This document shows, piece after piece, positions 8,501-17,632 of a stretch of 64,000 bases of DNA. Below the pieces are notes generated by a model that searched no databases, was not told the DNA's origin, and worked only from the letters and a program-made list of their open reading frames with translations. Origin of the DNA: Acinetobacter venetianus RAG-1 = CIP 110063 (lineage in GTDB: Bacteria > Pseudomonadota > Gammaproteobacteria > Pseudomonadales > Moraxellaceae); contig NZ_KB849558.1 of NCBI RefSeq assembly GCF_000368585.1, positions 1,763,043 through 1,827,042 on the forward strand, written 5' to 3'. Made by a program: the position numbers and the translations under genes. Every line of letters begins with the position of its first letter. Within the stretch, counting starts at the first letter, position 1.

Positions 8501-10516
8501 TTATTTCACTCGTTGACCTGTAATTTCATCAAAGAAAGCTTTGTTATCAGGTTTTCGCCCAAGAAAATCTTCAACGAGTGCTTGTGCTGGTTTTTGACTA
8601 CCTTGAGATAAAATCGTTTGTCGGTAGCGTTGCCCTACTTCTGGATTATTTAGGTTATTTCCAAAAGCTGACAACATATCTAAAGCCATCACTTCAGACC
8701 ACATATAGCCATAGTAGCCAACTTGATAGCCACCCATGATGTGACCAAACTGCCCCGGAAACTCTGTCGTTGGTACATAACCCAGTGCTGTTGCACTTTC
8801 CATTTTTTTCCAAACATCTAAAGGCTGTACTTTTAAAGCATCGCTGCCATGTAACGCCATATCATATTGTGCATAGAGTGCCTGACGTGCATAACGTAAA
8901 CCACGACCATAATTGTGCACTGCATTTAACTTCGTAATTAAAGCATCATCTACACGAGGGCAAGCGGGTTTACAGTAATCAGCAACTTTAGACAGTGTTT
9001 CTTTACGTCTCGCCCACTCTTCATACATCTGCGAAGGTGCTTCAACAAAGTCGCGTTCCACTGAAGTGCCTGATTGAGAGGAATAGCGTGTGTTGGATAA
9101 AATGCCATGCAAGGCATGTCCAAACTCATGTACAAAGGTTTCTAACTCATCGCTATTTAACCCTTTACGGTTAAAGTTAGTGACTAAAGCAGAAATCGGT
9201 TTACGTTGTGTGAGTGTGCTGCCGCCATAAACGCCCCATACCGCAGCGTGTCCATACTTTCCTTCGCGTGGAAATTTATCCATATAAAGTCCACCCAAAA
9301 GCTTCCCTGTTTTGGCATCAGTGACGTCGTAATATTCAACTTCATCTTGCCAAGCAGCCACTTTCACGGGTTTAAATTCGATGCCATATAAATTAGATGA
9401 AATTGCAAATAACCAATCTTGTGCAGCTTGAGTTGGAAAATAATCACGTAACTGTTCTTGATCAACTTGATACTCAGCTTTGCGTAATTTTTCACTCCAA
9501 TACGCTTCGCTCCATCGTTCAATTGTGGCTTGCTCAAGTGGGATATTTAAAGTTTTGGCTTTGAACGCACGTAAAGTATCGACTTCTTTTTGTTCTAAAG
9601 GTGCAACTGTGGCGTGAACATCGGCTAGAAACTTGTTAACAGCTTCTGGTGTTTTTGCCATACGTTTTTGTAATACCCACTCAGCATAGTTTGCCTTGCC
9701 AAACAATTGCGCAAGTTCATATCGCAAATCCATCGCTTGCTTGAGTAAGGCTAAATTCTTTTCTCCACCACGACGAGTGAATGCTATTTGATAACGTTTA
9801 CGCGCATCATCATTGTCCGCCAATTCCATAAATGGGCGATATTCAGGATATTCGAAACCGAGTAAATAGTTACCTTTATCATTTTTCTTTAAACCGTCAA
9901 TATAACTTTGCGGTAATCCTTTGAGTTCATCTGGGGTGAATTCAAGTTTTTCCTGATTATCACGGACATTACGGGCATATTCTTGCTCAATTTTTGTGAG
10001 TTCATCCAAGATCGCTTTTAAGCGTTTTTGCTTAGCCGCTGGTAACTGAATGCCCGTTTTTTCAAAGTCATAGAGAATGTCATCGCGGAATTTAGTATCA
10101 ATTGCATCCGATGCTTTTAGCTTTTTAAATTGCTGATATAGTTTTGGGTTTTGCAAAATATCGGTTTGGAACTGGCTGATTTTAATTTCACAGTCATCAG
10201 ATGCTTTGCGCACGGCCTCATCGGGAGAAACATTGCTATATAAGCCAATCGGGCCATAGAAGTCTTCAAAAGATGCAAAAATACGATCCCATTCAGCAAG
10301 CACAGGTGCAGCAGGAGCATCTTGCTTTAATTTTAATGTCTCCAAGTTCTTCAACTGATTTTTGACTTCATTAATTTTCTCATCACAGAGCACTGGAATG
10401 TCTTTGGCTTGAAATTGAGGTAAGGTCTGACGAACAGCCGTTTCAGCAACAGCAATTTGGCTTGCTCCGATTGCACATAGACATAATGTGGTCAATTTGA
10501 ATGTTTGATTTTTCAT
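8501..10516 (-). CDS. Exported M3-family zinc oligopeptidase
   Basis: A thimet-oligopeptidase/Dcp-family metallopeptidase that cleaves short peptides. The zinc motif HEFGH is at residues 463-467, with the third ligand expected in VEAPSQMYEEWA some 25-30 residues later. The length of 671 aa is typical. An N-terminal signal peptide (KLTTLCLCAIGASQIAVAE) directs it to the periplasm, unlike cytoplasmic OpdA. I take the ATG at 10516, which has GGAG five bases before it, rather than the GTG one codon upstream. It lies between the binding-protein genes and the permease genes, which implies trimming of imported peptides before uptake across the inner membrane. Confidence 0.9.
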   Translation of the reverse strand: MKNQTFKLTTLCLCAIGASQIAVAETAVRQTLPQFQAKDIPVLCDEKINEVKNQLKNLETLKLKQDAPAAPVLAEWDRIFASFEDFYGPIGLYSNVSPDEAVRKASDDCEIKISQFQTDILQNPKLYQQFKKLKASDAIDTKFRDDILYDFEKTGIQLPAAKQKRLKAILDELTKIEQEYARNVRDNQEKLEFTPDELKGLPQSYIDGLKKNDKGNYLLGFEYPEYRPFMELADNDDARKRYQIAFTRRGGEKNLALLKQAMDLRYELAQLFGKANYAEWVLQKRMAKTPEAVNKFLADVHATVAPLEQKEVDTLRAFKAKTLNIPLEQATIERWSEAYWSEKLRKAEYQVDQEQLRDYFPTQAAQDWLFAISSNLYGIEFKPVKVAAWQDEVEYYDVTDAKTGKLLGGLYMDKFPREGKYGHAAVWGVYGGSTLTQRKPISALVTNFNRKGLNSDELETFVHEFGHALHGILSNTRYSSQSGTSVERDFVEAPSQMYEEWARRKETLSKVADYCKPACPRVDDALITKLNAVHNYGRGLRYARQALYAQYDMALHGSDALKVQPLDVWKKMESATALGYVPTTEFPGQFGHIMGGYQVGYYGYMWSEVMALDMLSAFGNNLNNPEVGQRYRQTILSQGSQKPAQALVEDFLGRKPDNKAFFDEITGQRVK

Positions 10517-10538
10517 CACTACTCCAGTTTTTTAATTT

Positions 10539-12353
10539 CTATTTCTTCATGTCAATATCGATGTACATCCATTCAGCAGGCAGAATGGGATGCTTTTTAA
10601 ATCCAATTACGCGAGGTTGCGCCAGAATATTTCGATAACGAGCGCCAATGACCTGTACAGGCATATACACTTCTAGTACCCGTGACATCTTGCGATATAA
10701 AGCATCACGCTCAGGTCCAGGTGCCATTTTCTGTGTCTGCTCATATAAACGATCAAACTCAGGAATACTGGTACAACTGTTATTACTGGCATGAATATTT
10801 TTGCTATAGAACAGCTGCATAAAATTATCAGCATCAGGATAATCAGCGATCCAAGCAGATGTTTTAAACATGGTTTTACACTGTTTTTCTAACTTTAATG
10901 CTTCTGAAAAAGGTAAAGATTGTGTCGTCATTTGGATCTTTAGACTATCCAAGATTTTCTTCCAGTACTCAGCTTGTTGTTGACTACGCAAACTATTTCC
11001 ACTCACCGTCATTTCAATGACTAAGGGCTTACCATTCGGCAAAGTTCGCCAACCATTTGCCCCCACTTTATAGTGATAGCGATCTAACAATAAATTCGCG
11101 GCTTTGACTGAATAAGGAATACTACTTCTATAATTTGGGTCATACCCCACAATTCCTTCTGGGATCAGGGCTTGTAGTTTTTTTGCATCGCCTTTTTGCA
11201 AGATATTGATATAGTTATCCGCGGAAAAAGCCATCGACATCGCACGGCGAAGTGCAATTTTCTCTTTACTCATTCCACCGACAACAGGGTTTTGCATATT
11301 CCAATAGTGATAATCAATTGAAGGATCAACAATCCGAGACAGTTGCACGCCTTTTTTAACTAATTCAGGTTTAAGCTTTCCTTCCTTTATGGCTTGGGAA
11401 ACAAGCTCGCCCTCTAATTGAAATAGATCGACTTCATCTTTGCTAAACGACAACCAACGAGACTGCCCCTCTTCCATCACTTGTATATCAATCACACCAA
11501 TTTGTGGCATTTGCTTGCCTTGCATGGCTTTAACGATCTTTTCATCATCCGCTGAGCTTGCTTTAAAGTTCCACACAAAACTTCTAAAGTCGGGATTGGC
11601 TTTTAAAATAATCCGTGAACCCGGCGTCCAGCTCGACAGCATATAAGGCCCTGTGCCTATAGGATGTCCCATCGCAAAGCCAGCTTTGTTTCGATATTTT
11701 TCAATCACTACTCGTGCAACAGCACCAGCAGGCTGATGTGCCAATAACATCGGAAAGTTTTGATCAGGGCTAGTTAGGCGAATCACCAAAGTGTACCGAT
11801 CAGGCATTTGCAAACCAGCAACAGGCTGATCGTAATCAAACTTCCCTGTTTTTTGCGCTTTCTTCTGTAAGGCTTCCATCCCAACGATCCGCCCATCCAA
11901 CAACCAACTATTTGGTGAACGCAATGTTGGATCAAGCAAACGTTTGAATGTGTAAGCATAATCTGCAGCTGTCAGCTCTCGTTTTTTACCTTTGAACGCG
12001 GGATCATCGGCAAAATAAATACCCTTTTTCACACGAATGGTATAGGTCAAACCATCTGCACTGACTTCAGGTAAAGCCACTGCCGTTCGAGGTACTAATT
12101 TTGCAGGTGAAGCCAAATAATCATAAGTAAATAGCGTTTCAAAAATCGAACCATTGACATGTGCCGAATACAGATCATGCACACCAGCTGGGTCAAACCC
12201 TGTTTCGGCAACAGGAAATACATAGCGCAAAACCTTATTCGGATCTGCTGGGCTTTTAGCCTCAGTCCATGCTGCACTTAAGCTGATAGAGCTACCAATC
12301 AAAAGCGCTAAGGCATAGCGAGGTAAAGAAAGCTTAAACTTTTGCTTCATCAT
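10539..12353 (-). CDS. Periplasmic peptide-binding protein, family 5 (second copy)
   Basis: An extracellular solute-binding protein of the DppA/OppA/YejA class. After a basic N terminus and a signal peptide (YALALLIGSSISLSAAW) comes the family opening KVLRYVFPVAETGFDPAGVH, then the conserved GIYFADDPAFKGK block near residue 115 and the HPIGTGPYMLSSW motif near residue 235. The start is taken at the double ATG 12353/12350, eight bases after the upstream gene's stop; a longer TTG start would overlap that gene and spoil the signal peptide. It is clearly paralogous to the adjacent binding protein along its whole length. Two binding proteins for one transporter suggest a wider peptide range. Confidence 0.88.
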   Translation of the reverse strand: MMKQKFKLSLPRYALALLIGSSISLSAAWTEAKSPADPNKVLRYVFPVAETGFDPAGVHDLYSAHVNGSIFETLFTYDYLASPAKLVPRTAVALPEVSADGLTYTIRVKKGIYFADDPAFKGKKRELTAADYAYTFKRLLDPTLRSPNSWLLDGRIVGMEALQKKAQKTGKFDYDQPVAGLQMPDRYTLVIRLTSPDQNFPMLLAHQPAGAVARVVIEKYRNKAGFAMGHPIGTGPYMLSSWTPGSRIILKANPDFRSFVWNFKASSADDEKIVKAMQGKQMPQIGVIDIQVMEEGQSRWLSFSKDEVDLFQLEGELVSQAIKEGKLKPELVKKGVQLSRIVDPSIDYHYWNMQNPVVGGMSKEKIALRRAMSMAFSADNYINILQKGDAKKLQALIPEGIVGYDPNYRSSIPYSVKAANLLLDRYHYKVGANGWRTLPNGKPLVIEMTVSGNSLRSQQQAEYWKKILDSLKIQMTTQSLPFSEALKLEKQCKTMFKTSAWIADYPDADNFMQLFYSKNIHASNNSCTSIPEFDRLYEQTQKMAPGPERDALYRKMSRVLEVYMPVQVIGARYRNILAQPRVIGFKKHPILPAEWMYIDIDMKK

Positions 12354-12360
12354 AAACTCA

Positions 12361-14160
12361 TCACTTATTTTGACGTGGTGAAGCAATATCTAAATATTGC
12401 CAATTGGAATTCATAATTGGATGGGCTTTAAAACCTTGAACTTCGGGTTGAATCAGCCAGTTTCTAATTCGTGTATCTTGTAAAATCCAAGTCGTATCTG
12501 CTTCTATTTGTCGACTCATTTTTTCGTAAAACGGCATTCGTTTTTCAGGCGGTTGTTGCATCGCTTGTCGATATAAATTGTCATAAGCATCTGACTGATA
12601 ACATGACTGATTACCGCGTCCAACATTAGGCCCATAAAGAAGTTGAGTAAAATTCTCTCCCTCAGGGTAATCCGCATGCCAAGCACCACTCCACATCATG
12701 TATTGACATTGCGTTGCTGCTTTTAAATTATCGGCAAAGTTGCTGACTCTAAAATCAGACCGAATCCCAATCGCATCTAAACTCTTCTTCCACAACTCTG
12801 AATACATGACAGAAGCCGAGCCACTTTCAGTATTTATTTTCAAAGTCAGTGCTTTACCATCAGGCAATGTGCGATAGCCATCATCCCCTTTTTTATAGCC
12901 AAATCGATCAAGTAGTTTATTGGCTAAAACAGGGTTGTATCCGATACTGCTGCGATAATTTGGGTTATGACCATTCACCCCAGCTGGCACAAGCATTTCA
13001 GCTTTTACAGCCTGTCCTTTTCTTAAAATACGAATATATTCATTTACATCAAATGACAGTGCAATTGCTCGTCTCAGTGCAACTTTATCTAAAGATGAGC
13101 CACCGACAATCGGATCTCGCATATTCAACATAGAATAGGTAATCTCAGCCTCTTTATTGCGATAAAGCTGAACACCTTTGTTTTTCATCTCAGGTTTTAA
13201 ATGATTATTTTGATCGAGGACTTTGGGAATAGCATTCGCAGTGACTTTATCAAAATCGAGTTGTTTCGATTGAAATGCCAACCAACGAGATTGCTCTTCT
13301 TCGATAATACTAATGTTGACCTTACCAATTTGCGGCATTTGCTTACCACTCATTTCTTTAACCAGTTGATTATCCCAAGCTGTTCCAGTGGACTTAAAAT
13401 TCCAAACAAAGCCGCGATAATCAGGATTTGCAACCAATTCAATTTTGCTTCGTGGTACGTATTTACTTAGCATGTAAGGTCCTGTACCTACAGGATGCAT
13501 ACCTAAACGGTCTTTATAGTATTCAACTACTTCGCGAGCTGTCGCACCAAATGTGCTATATGCCAAAATATATGGAAAATTATAATCAGGCTGGGTCAAA
13601 GTAAATTGAATCGTGTATCGATCTAAAGCTTTTAGACCCTGAATAGAAGCATCATAATTAAATTTTCCTGACTTCTTCGCTTGATCGACAAGTGCATTTG
13701 CGCCGACAATTTTATGATCGATAAAAGCAAAAGATGAGGAGTGGTTTTTCGGATCTAAAATACGTTTAATTGAATAAATATAATCTTCAGCAACTAGCTC
13801 TCGCCGTTTACCTTTGAAAGCGGGATCGTCTGTAAAATAAATACCTGGTTTTATTTTAAAAATATAAACTTTCCCATTGTCCTGAATGGTCGGCATACTT
13901 TCAGCCGTAGATGGAACTAGTTTTACTGGATTGGCTAAATAATCGTATTGGACAAGTCTTTCAAAAATGACATCCGCAACATTGCCACTATAAAAATTGA
14001 AGGTTTTCACCATATCAAAACCATCATCTGGCGCTTCAAAAGCGATTCGAAGAACTTTGTCAGCTTGTGCTGGGGTTTTGGTATATCCCATCGGCGCAAA
14101 TGCAACAACGGTTGAAAACAACGTGACCGTAAAAAATTTAGACTTCAACTCAATGCTCAC
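12361..14160 (-). CDS. Periplasmic peptide-binding protein, family 5 (first copy)
   Basis: First gene of the minus arm of the uptake locus. A signal peptide (FFTVTLFSTVVAFAPMGY) precedes the binding domain, which shares with the next gene the blocks KVLRIAF, GIYFTDDPAFKGKRREL and MHPVGTGPYMLSKYV. The only start compatible with the signal peptide is a GTG at 14160; the frame upstream closes with a stop within 25 bases. The leader is long: the best promoter candidate is a sigma-54-like element about 170 bases upstream on the same strand. A weak start and long leader could limit or regulate translation. Confidence 0.88.
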   Translation of the reverse strand: MSIELKSKFFTVTLFSTVVAFAPMGYTKTPAQADKVLRIAFEAPDDGFDMVKTFNFYSGNVADVIFERLVQYDYLANPVKLVPSTAESMPTIQDNGKVYIFKIKPGIYFTDDPAFKGKRRELVAEDYIYSIKRILDPKNHSSSFAFIDHKIVGANALVDQAKKSGKFNYDASIQGLKALDRYTIQFTLTQPDYNFPYILAYSTFGATAREVVEYYKDRLGMHPVGTGPYMLSKYVPRSKIELVANPDYRGFVWNFKSTGTAWDNQLVKEMSGKQMPQIGKVNISIIEEEQSRWLAFQSKQLDFDKVTANAIPKVLDQNNHLKPEMKNKGVQLYRNKEAEITYSMLNMRDPIVGGSSLDKVALRRAIALSFDVNEYIRILRKGQAVKAEMLVPAGVNGHNPNYRSSIGYNPVLANKLLDRFGYKKGDDGYRTLPDGKALTLKINTESGSASVMYSELWKKSLDAIGIRSDFRVSNFADNLKAATQCQYMMWSGAWHADYPEGENFTQLLYGPNVGRGNQSCYQSDAYDNLYRQAMQQPPEKRMPFYEKMSRQIEADTTWILQDTRIRNWLIQPEVQGFKAHPIMNSNWQYLDIASPRQNK

Positions 14161-14333
14161 ATTATCGTTTTTTAATAAATACTAGACTTTCGAATAGCAT
14201 TCAACCACACAAAGACTTAACCACCTTCATTTAATTAAATGACCTTTCTTAGCAAAATCATAAATTTAATTATTTTTTACCTTTCGCAAAAATAATAAAA
14301 GTGGAAAAATCTACTTTAAGACCAGAAAACATT

Positions 14334-14349
14334 TGCTATTTTCATGCCA
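14334..14349 (-). promoter_or_regulatory. Candidate sigma-54 promoter for the binding-protein/peptidase/ABC arm
   Basis: On the minus strand the sequence reads TGGCAT-GAAAA-TAGCA. GG and GC are exactly 12 bases apart, the invariant spacing of -24/-12 promoters, and the -24 box differs from TGGCAC at one base. The -12 box is TAGC instead of TTGC, a weaker match. Predicted transcription start is near 14323, giving a leader of about 160 bases. Confidence 0.5.
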
Positions 14350-14552
14350 CTTTTCAAATAAAATAGTTTTATCAATTAAAAAACTTTTAACACATAGTCT
14401 AAAATATTATTTTTTCTCACCTTAATGAAGAGTAACTTTATGCCAAATCATATTTTCTTATATAGTTTTTTAGCCAAATAAATACCTAGATCTAAACACC
14501 TAAAATAACTAAAATAAAATTAATTCGCACCAATTTAACGCATCATAAAAAT

Positions 14553-14573
14553 AGCATGATTCATTTTAATGCT
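14553..14573. promoter_or_regulatory. Inverted repeat, possible activator site
   Basis: The sequence AGCAT-N11-ATGCT is a perfect 5-bp dyad about 175 bases upstream of the receptor-side sigma-54 promoter, a normal distance for an enhancer-binding protein. Short dyads occur by chance in AT-rich DNA, so this is only a candidate. Confidence 0.25.
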
Positions 14574-14733
14574 CATAAAAAAATTATGGTTTTTGTAAAA
14601 AAATGACAATTTGAAAAAATTTTTTAATTTCATATTTTTTTAATAATTAGTAAAAATATGAAAAACTTATTTTTAAAAGTAGAACACTTTTACACTTTAA
14701 AATCTAGTTTAAATTCCCCTTAAAAATCGTATT

Positions 14734-14749
14734 TGGCACATGTCTTGCT
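14734..14749 (+). promoter_or_regulatory. Sigma-54 (-24/-12) promoter for the TonB-dependent receptor
   Basis: The sequence TGGCAC-ATGTC-TTGCT matches the RpoN consensus TGGCAC-N5-TTGCW at every conserved position, with GG at 14735 and GC at 14747, 12 bases apart. The predicted transcription start near 14760 lies about 46 bases before the ATG at 14806. Such promoters need an ATP-driven enhancer-binding protein; none is encoded in the window. Confidence 0.8.
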
Positions 14750-14805
14750 AAAACGCTTTTGTTCATTCTTTTAGAGTGACCATCTATTTAGGGGTTATAA
14801 ATTCA

Positions 14806-17484
14806 ATGAAAAATACCAATTTCGTTCAATCAAGTGCTATGCCAAAAGCGAGCAAATGCATACTAAAACTCAGTACCCTGAGCCTAAGTATGTTGTGTTT
14901 AACTATGACCCATGCTGCTGAAACAGAATCATCTACCGATGAGAAACCGACGAAAGTCGTAAAAGTTGCAGTTACAGGTTCATCGATCAAGGGCGTTGCT
15001 GCACAAAGTGCATCACCGATCACGGTGATTAGAGCAGATGACCTTGTAAAGCAAGGTGTAACGACAGTCGAAGAAGCTTTAACCAAGGTTAGTGCCAATC
15101 AAGCAGGATTTTCTACAGCTCAAAATGTTGGTGCAAGTAATACTGAGGGTTCTTCTGCGAATCTTCGAGCATTAGGTACTGATAAAACATTAATCTTATT
15201 AAATGGTCGACGTTTAGCATACAGTCCATTTAGTACTTCAACCACAAACCTAAATATTATTCCAATGGCAATGGTTGATCGTATCGAGATTTTACGTGAT
15301 GGTGCTTCGGCAATTTATGGTGCGGATGCAATTGCTGGGGTAATCAACTTTATCACTAAGAAGTCTTTTGAAGGTTTAAATATTAGTGCTGGCTTTATTC
15401 AACCAGAACAAAGTGGTGGTGATAAACAAGACATTTCAATTTTTGGGGGCTATGGTGATCTTGATGAACAAGGCTTTAACCTCATGGGAGTTATTGACTA
15501 TCGTCGTTCAAATGACATTATGGCGAAAGACCGTAAAATTAGCCAACGCGGTGGTTTAATACCTGAGCTTGGTATTGATGGAACCTCTGCAAATGGTTTC
15601 CCAGCAAATTTTCGTGATCCAGTTACAGGAGCTCTTGGTAATCCTTATGGCGATCTAAACTGTAATAATGCACCGAATACTATCGCTGATGGTGGGCTCT
15701 GCTATCTCAACACACAAGCATTGATAGGAATTGTACCCAAAACAGAAACGATATCTGCTTTAGGGCGTGGTACGTTCAAATTAAATGATAATTTCAATGC
15801 TATCGCTGAATATGTTTACTCACGAAATGAAGTGACTACATCTATTGCACCTGATGTTTACAGCCGCTCCGTTACCCTTCCCTCTACTAGTCCATACTAT
15901 CCTGGTAATGGCATAACTCCTGCTGTCGCTGGTTTAAGTGGTGAACCTCTAGAACTCTATTTAAGATCACAAGCTGGAAACCGTATGTCGAATCCAGTGA
16001 ATGAATCACATCGGGCATTAATCTCTTTAGAGGGTGAAGCTTACGGTTGGGATATCAATACAGGTTTATCTTATGCACGTAGCGAAGCGACAGACGGTTT
16101 TGCTGGAGGGTATTTAAACAAAAGTAAACTCCAAGATGCATTAAACAATGGAACCATTAATCCTTTTGGCCCTAGTGAAAATCAGGAGCTTTGGAAGTCC
16201 TTTGAAGTGAAAGGCGATACCAACACTGGTACGCTCACAGCCACCACATTTGACTTTACTATTAGTCGTCCAATTTACACTTTGCCTGCTGGTGACGTAG
16301 GCTTTGCTTTGGGAGGTAGTTTTAGTAAACAGGACTGGAAAGCCAATGTGAACTCAGAAATCGTCAGCCAAGTTCCTGGTAGCGGTATTGATCCTAGTAA
16401 ACCTGAAAGTAAAGGTAAGAGAGATATCACCGCAGCTTTTGCAGAGTTACATGTTCCAATTACCAAAACCTTAGAAGCACAACTCGCTGCTCGTTATGAT
16501 GACTATAGTGATTTTGGTGATACATTTAATCCTAAAATCGCATTCCGCTGGGAGCCGATTAAACAATTAATGTTCCGTACCTCATACAGTACTGGTTTCC
16601 GAGCACCAAGCTTATATGACATCAATGCCCCTCAAAGTAAAACTTATACGGGTGCTCGCTACGATGACCCTGTGCTATGTCCAAATGGCAAGGCTATATC
16701 ACCTGAATACCAAACTGAATGTAATACCCAATTCTATCGTACCCAAGGTGGTACAAAAGACTTACAACCTGAAGAATCAACCTCAATTACAGCAGGTTTT
16801 GTTGTAGAACCGATCAAAAATTTAGTGTTCTCTGCTGATTATTACAACATCAAAATTGATGGGCTAATTAACAGCATCGGTGAAGCAATGATTTTCGGTG
16901 ATCCTGAAAAATATGCAGATCGCTTCATTCGTGGTGCTGATGGTCGATTGGAATATATCAACAGCGCATTAACAAATATGGGAGGAGTTAAAACTGAAGG
17001 TATTGATTTAGCCCTAAATTATCTTTCACCGATGACTTCTACTGGTCGTTTTGGCTTCGGCATTGATGGCACATATGTTATCAAATACGACCGTCAAGAA
17101 GAGAAAGGTGGTGCATGGGAAGGTTATGTTGGTAAATACGATGATCCAGCAATCTTACGTTGGAAACATGTTGCCAATCTTAACTGGAGCTACGAAAACT
17201 GGAAAATGGTCTTCGAGCAAGAGTTCTACCGTGGCTATAAAGATCAAAACCAAATTGGTGATGAGAAATATGATAATCACCGCGTAAGTGACTATACCCT
17301 GTACAACTTTTCAGGAACGTATAAAGGCTTTAAAAATCTAGAATTGACTGCTGGTATCAAAAATCTATTTGATGCTGAACCTTCTGCTTCGAATGTGCTC
17401 GATAACTTCCAATATGGTTATGACCCTCGCTATAGCGACGTAACGGGACGTGCATATTTCCTCAGAGGCACTTATAAATTCTAA
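14806..17484 (+). CDS. TonB-dependent outer-membrane receptor
   Basis: A gated outer-membrane beta-barrel of 892 residues. The ATG at 14806 has AGGGG 10 bases upstream; a longer frame starts at 14776 but lacks a ribosome site and would sit in the leader. A signal peptide (LSTLSLSMLCLTMTHAAE) is followed by a TonB-box-like VVKVAVTGS at residues 51-59, the plug domain (TLILLNGRRL, RIEILRDGASAIYGADAIAG) to about residue 190, the barrel, and a terminal aromatic residue (RGTYKF). The plug signature resembles receptors for peptides and other complex nutrients rather than classic siderophore receptors. It heads the plus arm and faces the peptide-binding proteins. Confidence 0.92.
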   Translation: MKNTNFVQSSAMPKASKCILKLSTLSLSMLCLTMTHAAETESSTDEKPTKVVKVAVTGSSIKGVAAQSASPITVIRADDLVKQGVTTVEEALTKVSANQAGFSTAQNVGASNTEGSSANLRALGTDKTLILLNGRRLAYSPFSTSTTNLNIIPMAMVDRIEILRDGASAIYGADAIAGVINFITKKSFEGLNISAGFIQPEQSGGDKQDISIFGGYGDLDEQGFNLMGVIDYRRSNDIMAKDRKISQRGGLIPELGIDGTSANGFPANFRDPVTGALGNPYGDLNCNNAPNTIADGGLCYLNTQALIGIVPKTETISALGRGTFKLNDNFNAIAEYVYSRNEVTTSIAPDVYSRSVTLPSTSPYYPGNGITPAVAGLSGEPLELYLRSQAGNRMSNPVNESHRALISLEGEAYGWDINTGLSYARSEATDGFAGGYLNKSKLQDALNNGTINPFGPSENQELWKSFEVKGDTNTGTLTATTFDFTISRPIYTLPAGDVGFALGGSFSKQDWKANVNSEIVSQVPGSGIDPSKPESKGKRDITAAFAELHVPITKTLEAQLAARYDDYSDFGDTFNPKIAFRWEPIKQLMFRTSYSTGFRAPSLYDINAPQSKTYTGARYDDPVLCPNGKAISPEYQTECNTQFYRTQGGTKDLQPEESTSITAGFVVEPIKNLVFSADYYNIKIDGLINSIGEAMIFGDPEKYADRFIRGADGRLEYINSALTNMGGVKTEGIDLALNYLSPMTSTGRFGFGIDGTYVIKYDRQEEKGGAWEGYVGKYDDPAILRWKHVANLNWSYENWKMVFEQEFYRGYKDQNQIGDEKYDNHRVSDYTLYNFSGTYKGFKNLELTAGIKNLFDAEPSASNVLDNFQYGYDPRYSDVTGRAYFLRGTYKF

Positions 17485-17490
17485 AACTCT

Positions 17491-17528
17491 AACCACTGCA
17501 AGACGTTCCTTTTTGTCTTGTAGTGGTT
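17491..17528 (+). other. Long mRNA hairpin between receptor and tonB
   Basis: Fourteen bases AACCACTGCAAGAC pair with GTCTTGTAGTGGTT (one G-U pair) across a 10-base loop. It starts seven bases after the receptor stop and has no T run behind it. It is more likely an mRNA-stabilising or partial-termination structure, lowering tonB-exbBD relative to the receptor, than a full terminator. Confidence 0.6.
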
Positions 17529-17632
17529 CAACGTAATCCTGATGTCTATATAAGATAAAAATTGCTATCAAGATTTTCAATCTAGCCTAAATACTTTTAT
17601 ATAACTCAGCGATTACATTTTCAGGAGCAATT

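Larger units (their letters stand above)
14161..14805. other. Divergent regulatory region of the peptide-uptake locus
   Basis: This 645-base AT-rich region separates the binding-protein gene (minus) and the TonB-dependent receptor gene (plus). I see no coding frame. It holds two candidate sigma-54 promoters pointing outward (14334-14349 minus, 14734-14749 plus) and a short inverted repeat at 14553-14573 between them. The roughly 385 bases between the promoters would be the expected place for binding sites of a sigma-54 activator. I found no convincing Fur box, which argues against simple iron control. Confidence 0.7.

Noticed and set aside
12354..12386. An extended start for the second binding protein overlapping the first
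   Set aside because: The extension depends on a TTG and places eleven extra residues before the signal peptide; the ATG pair at 12350-12353 fits better.
14161..14805. Fur box controlling the TonB-dependent receptor
   Set aside because: No stretch resembles the 19-bp GATAATGATAATCATTATC dyad closely enough.
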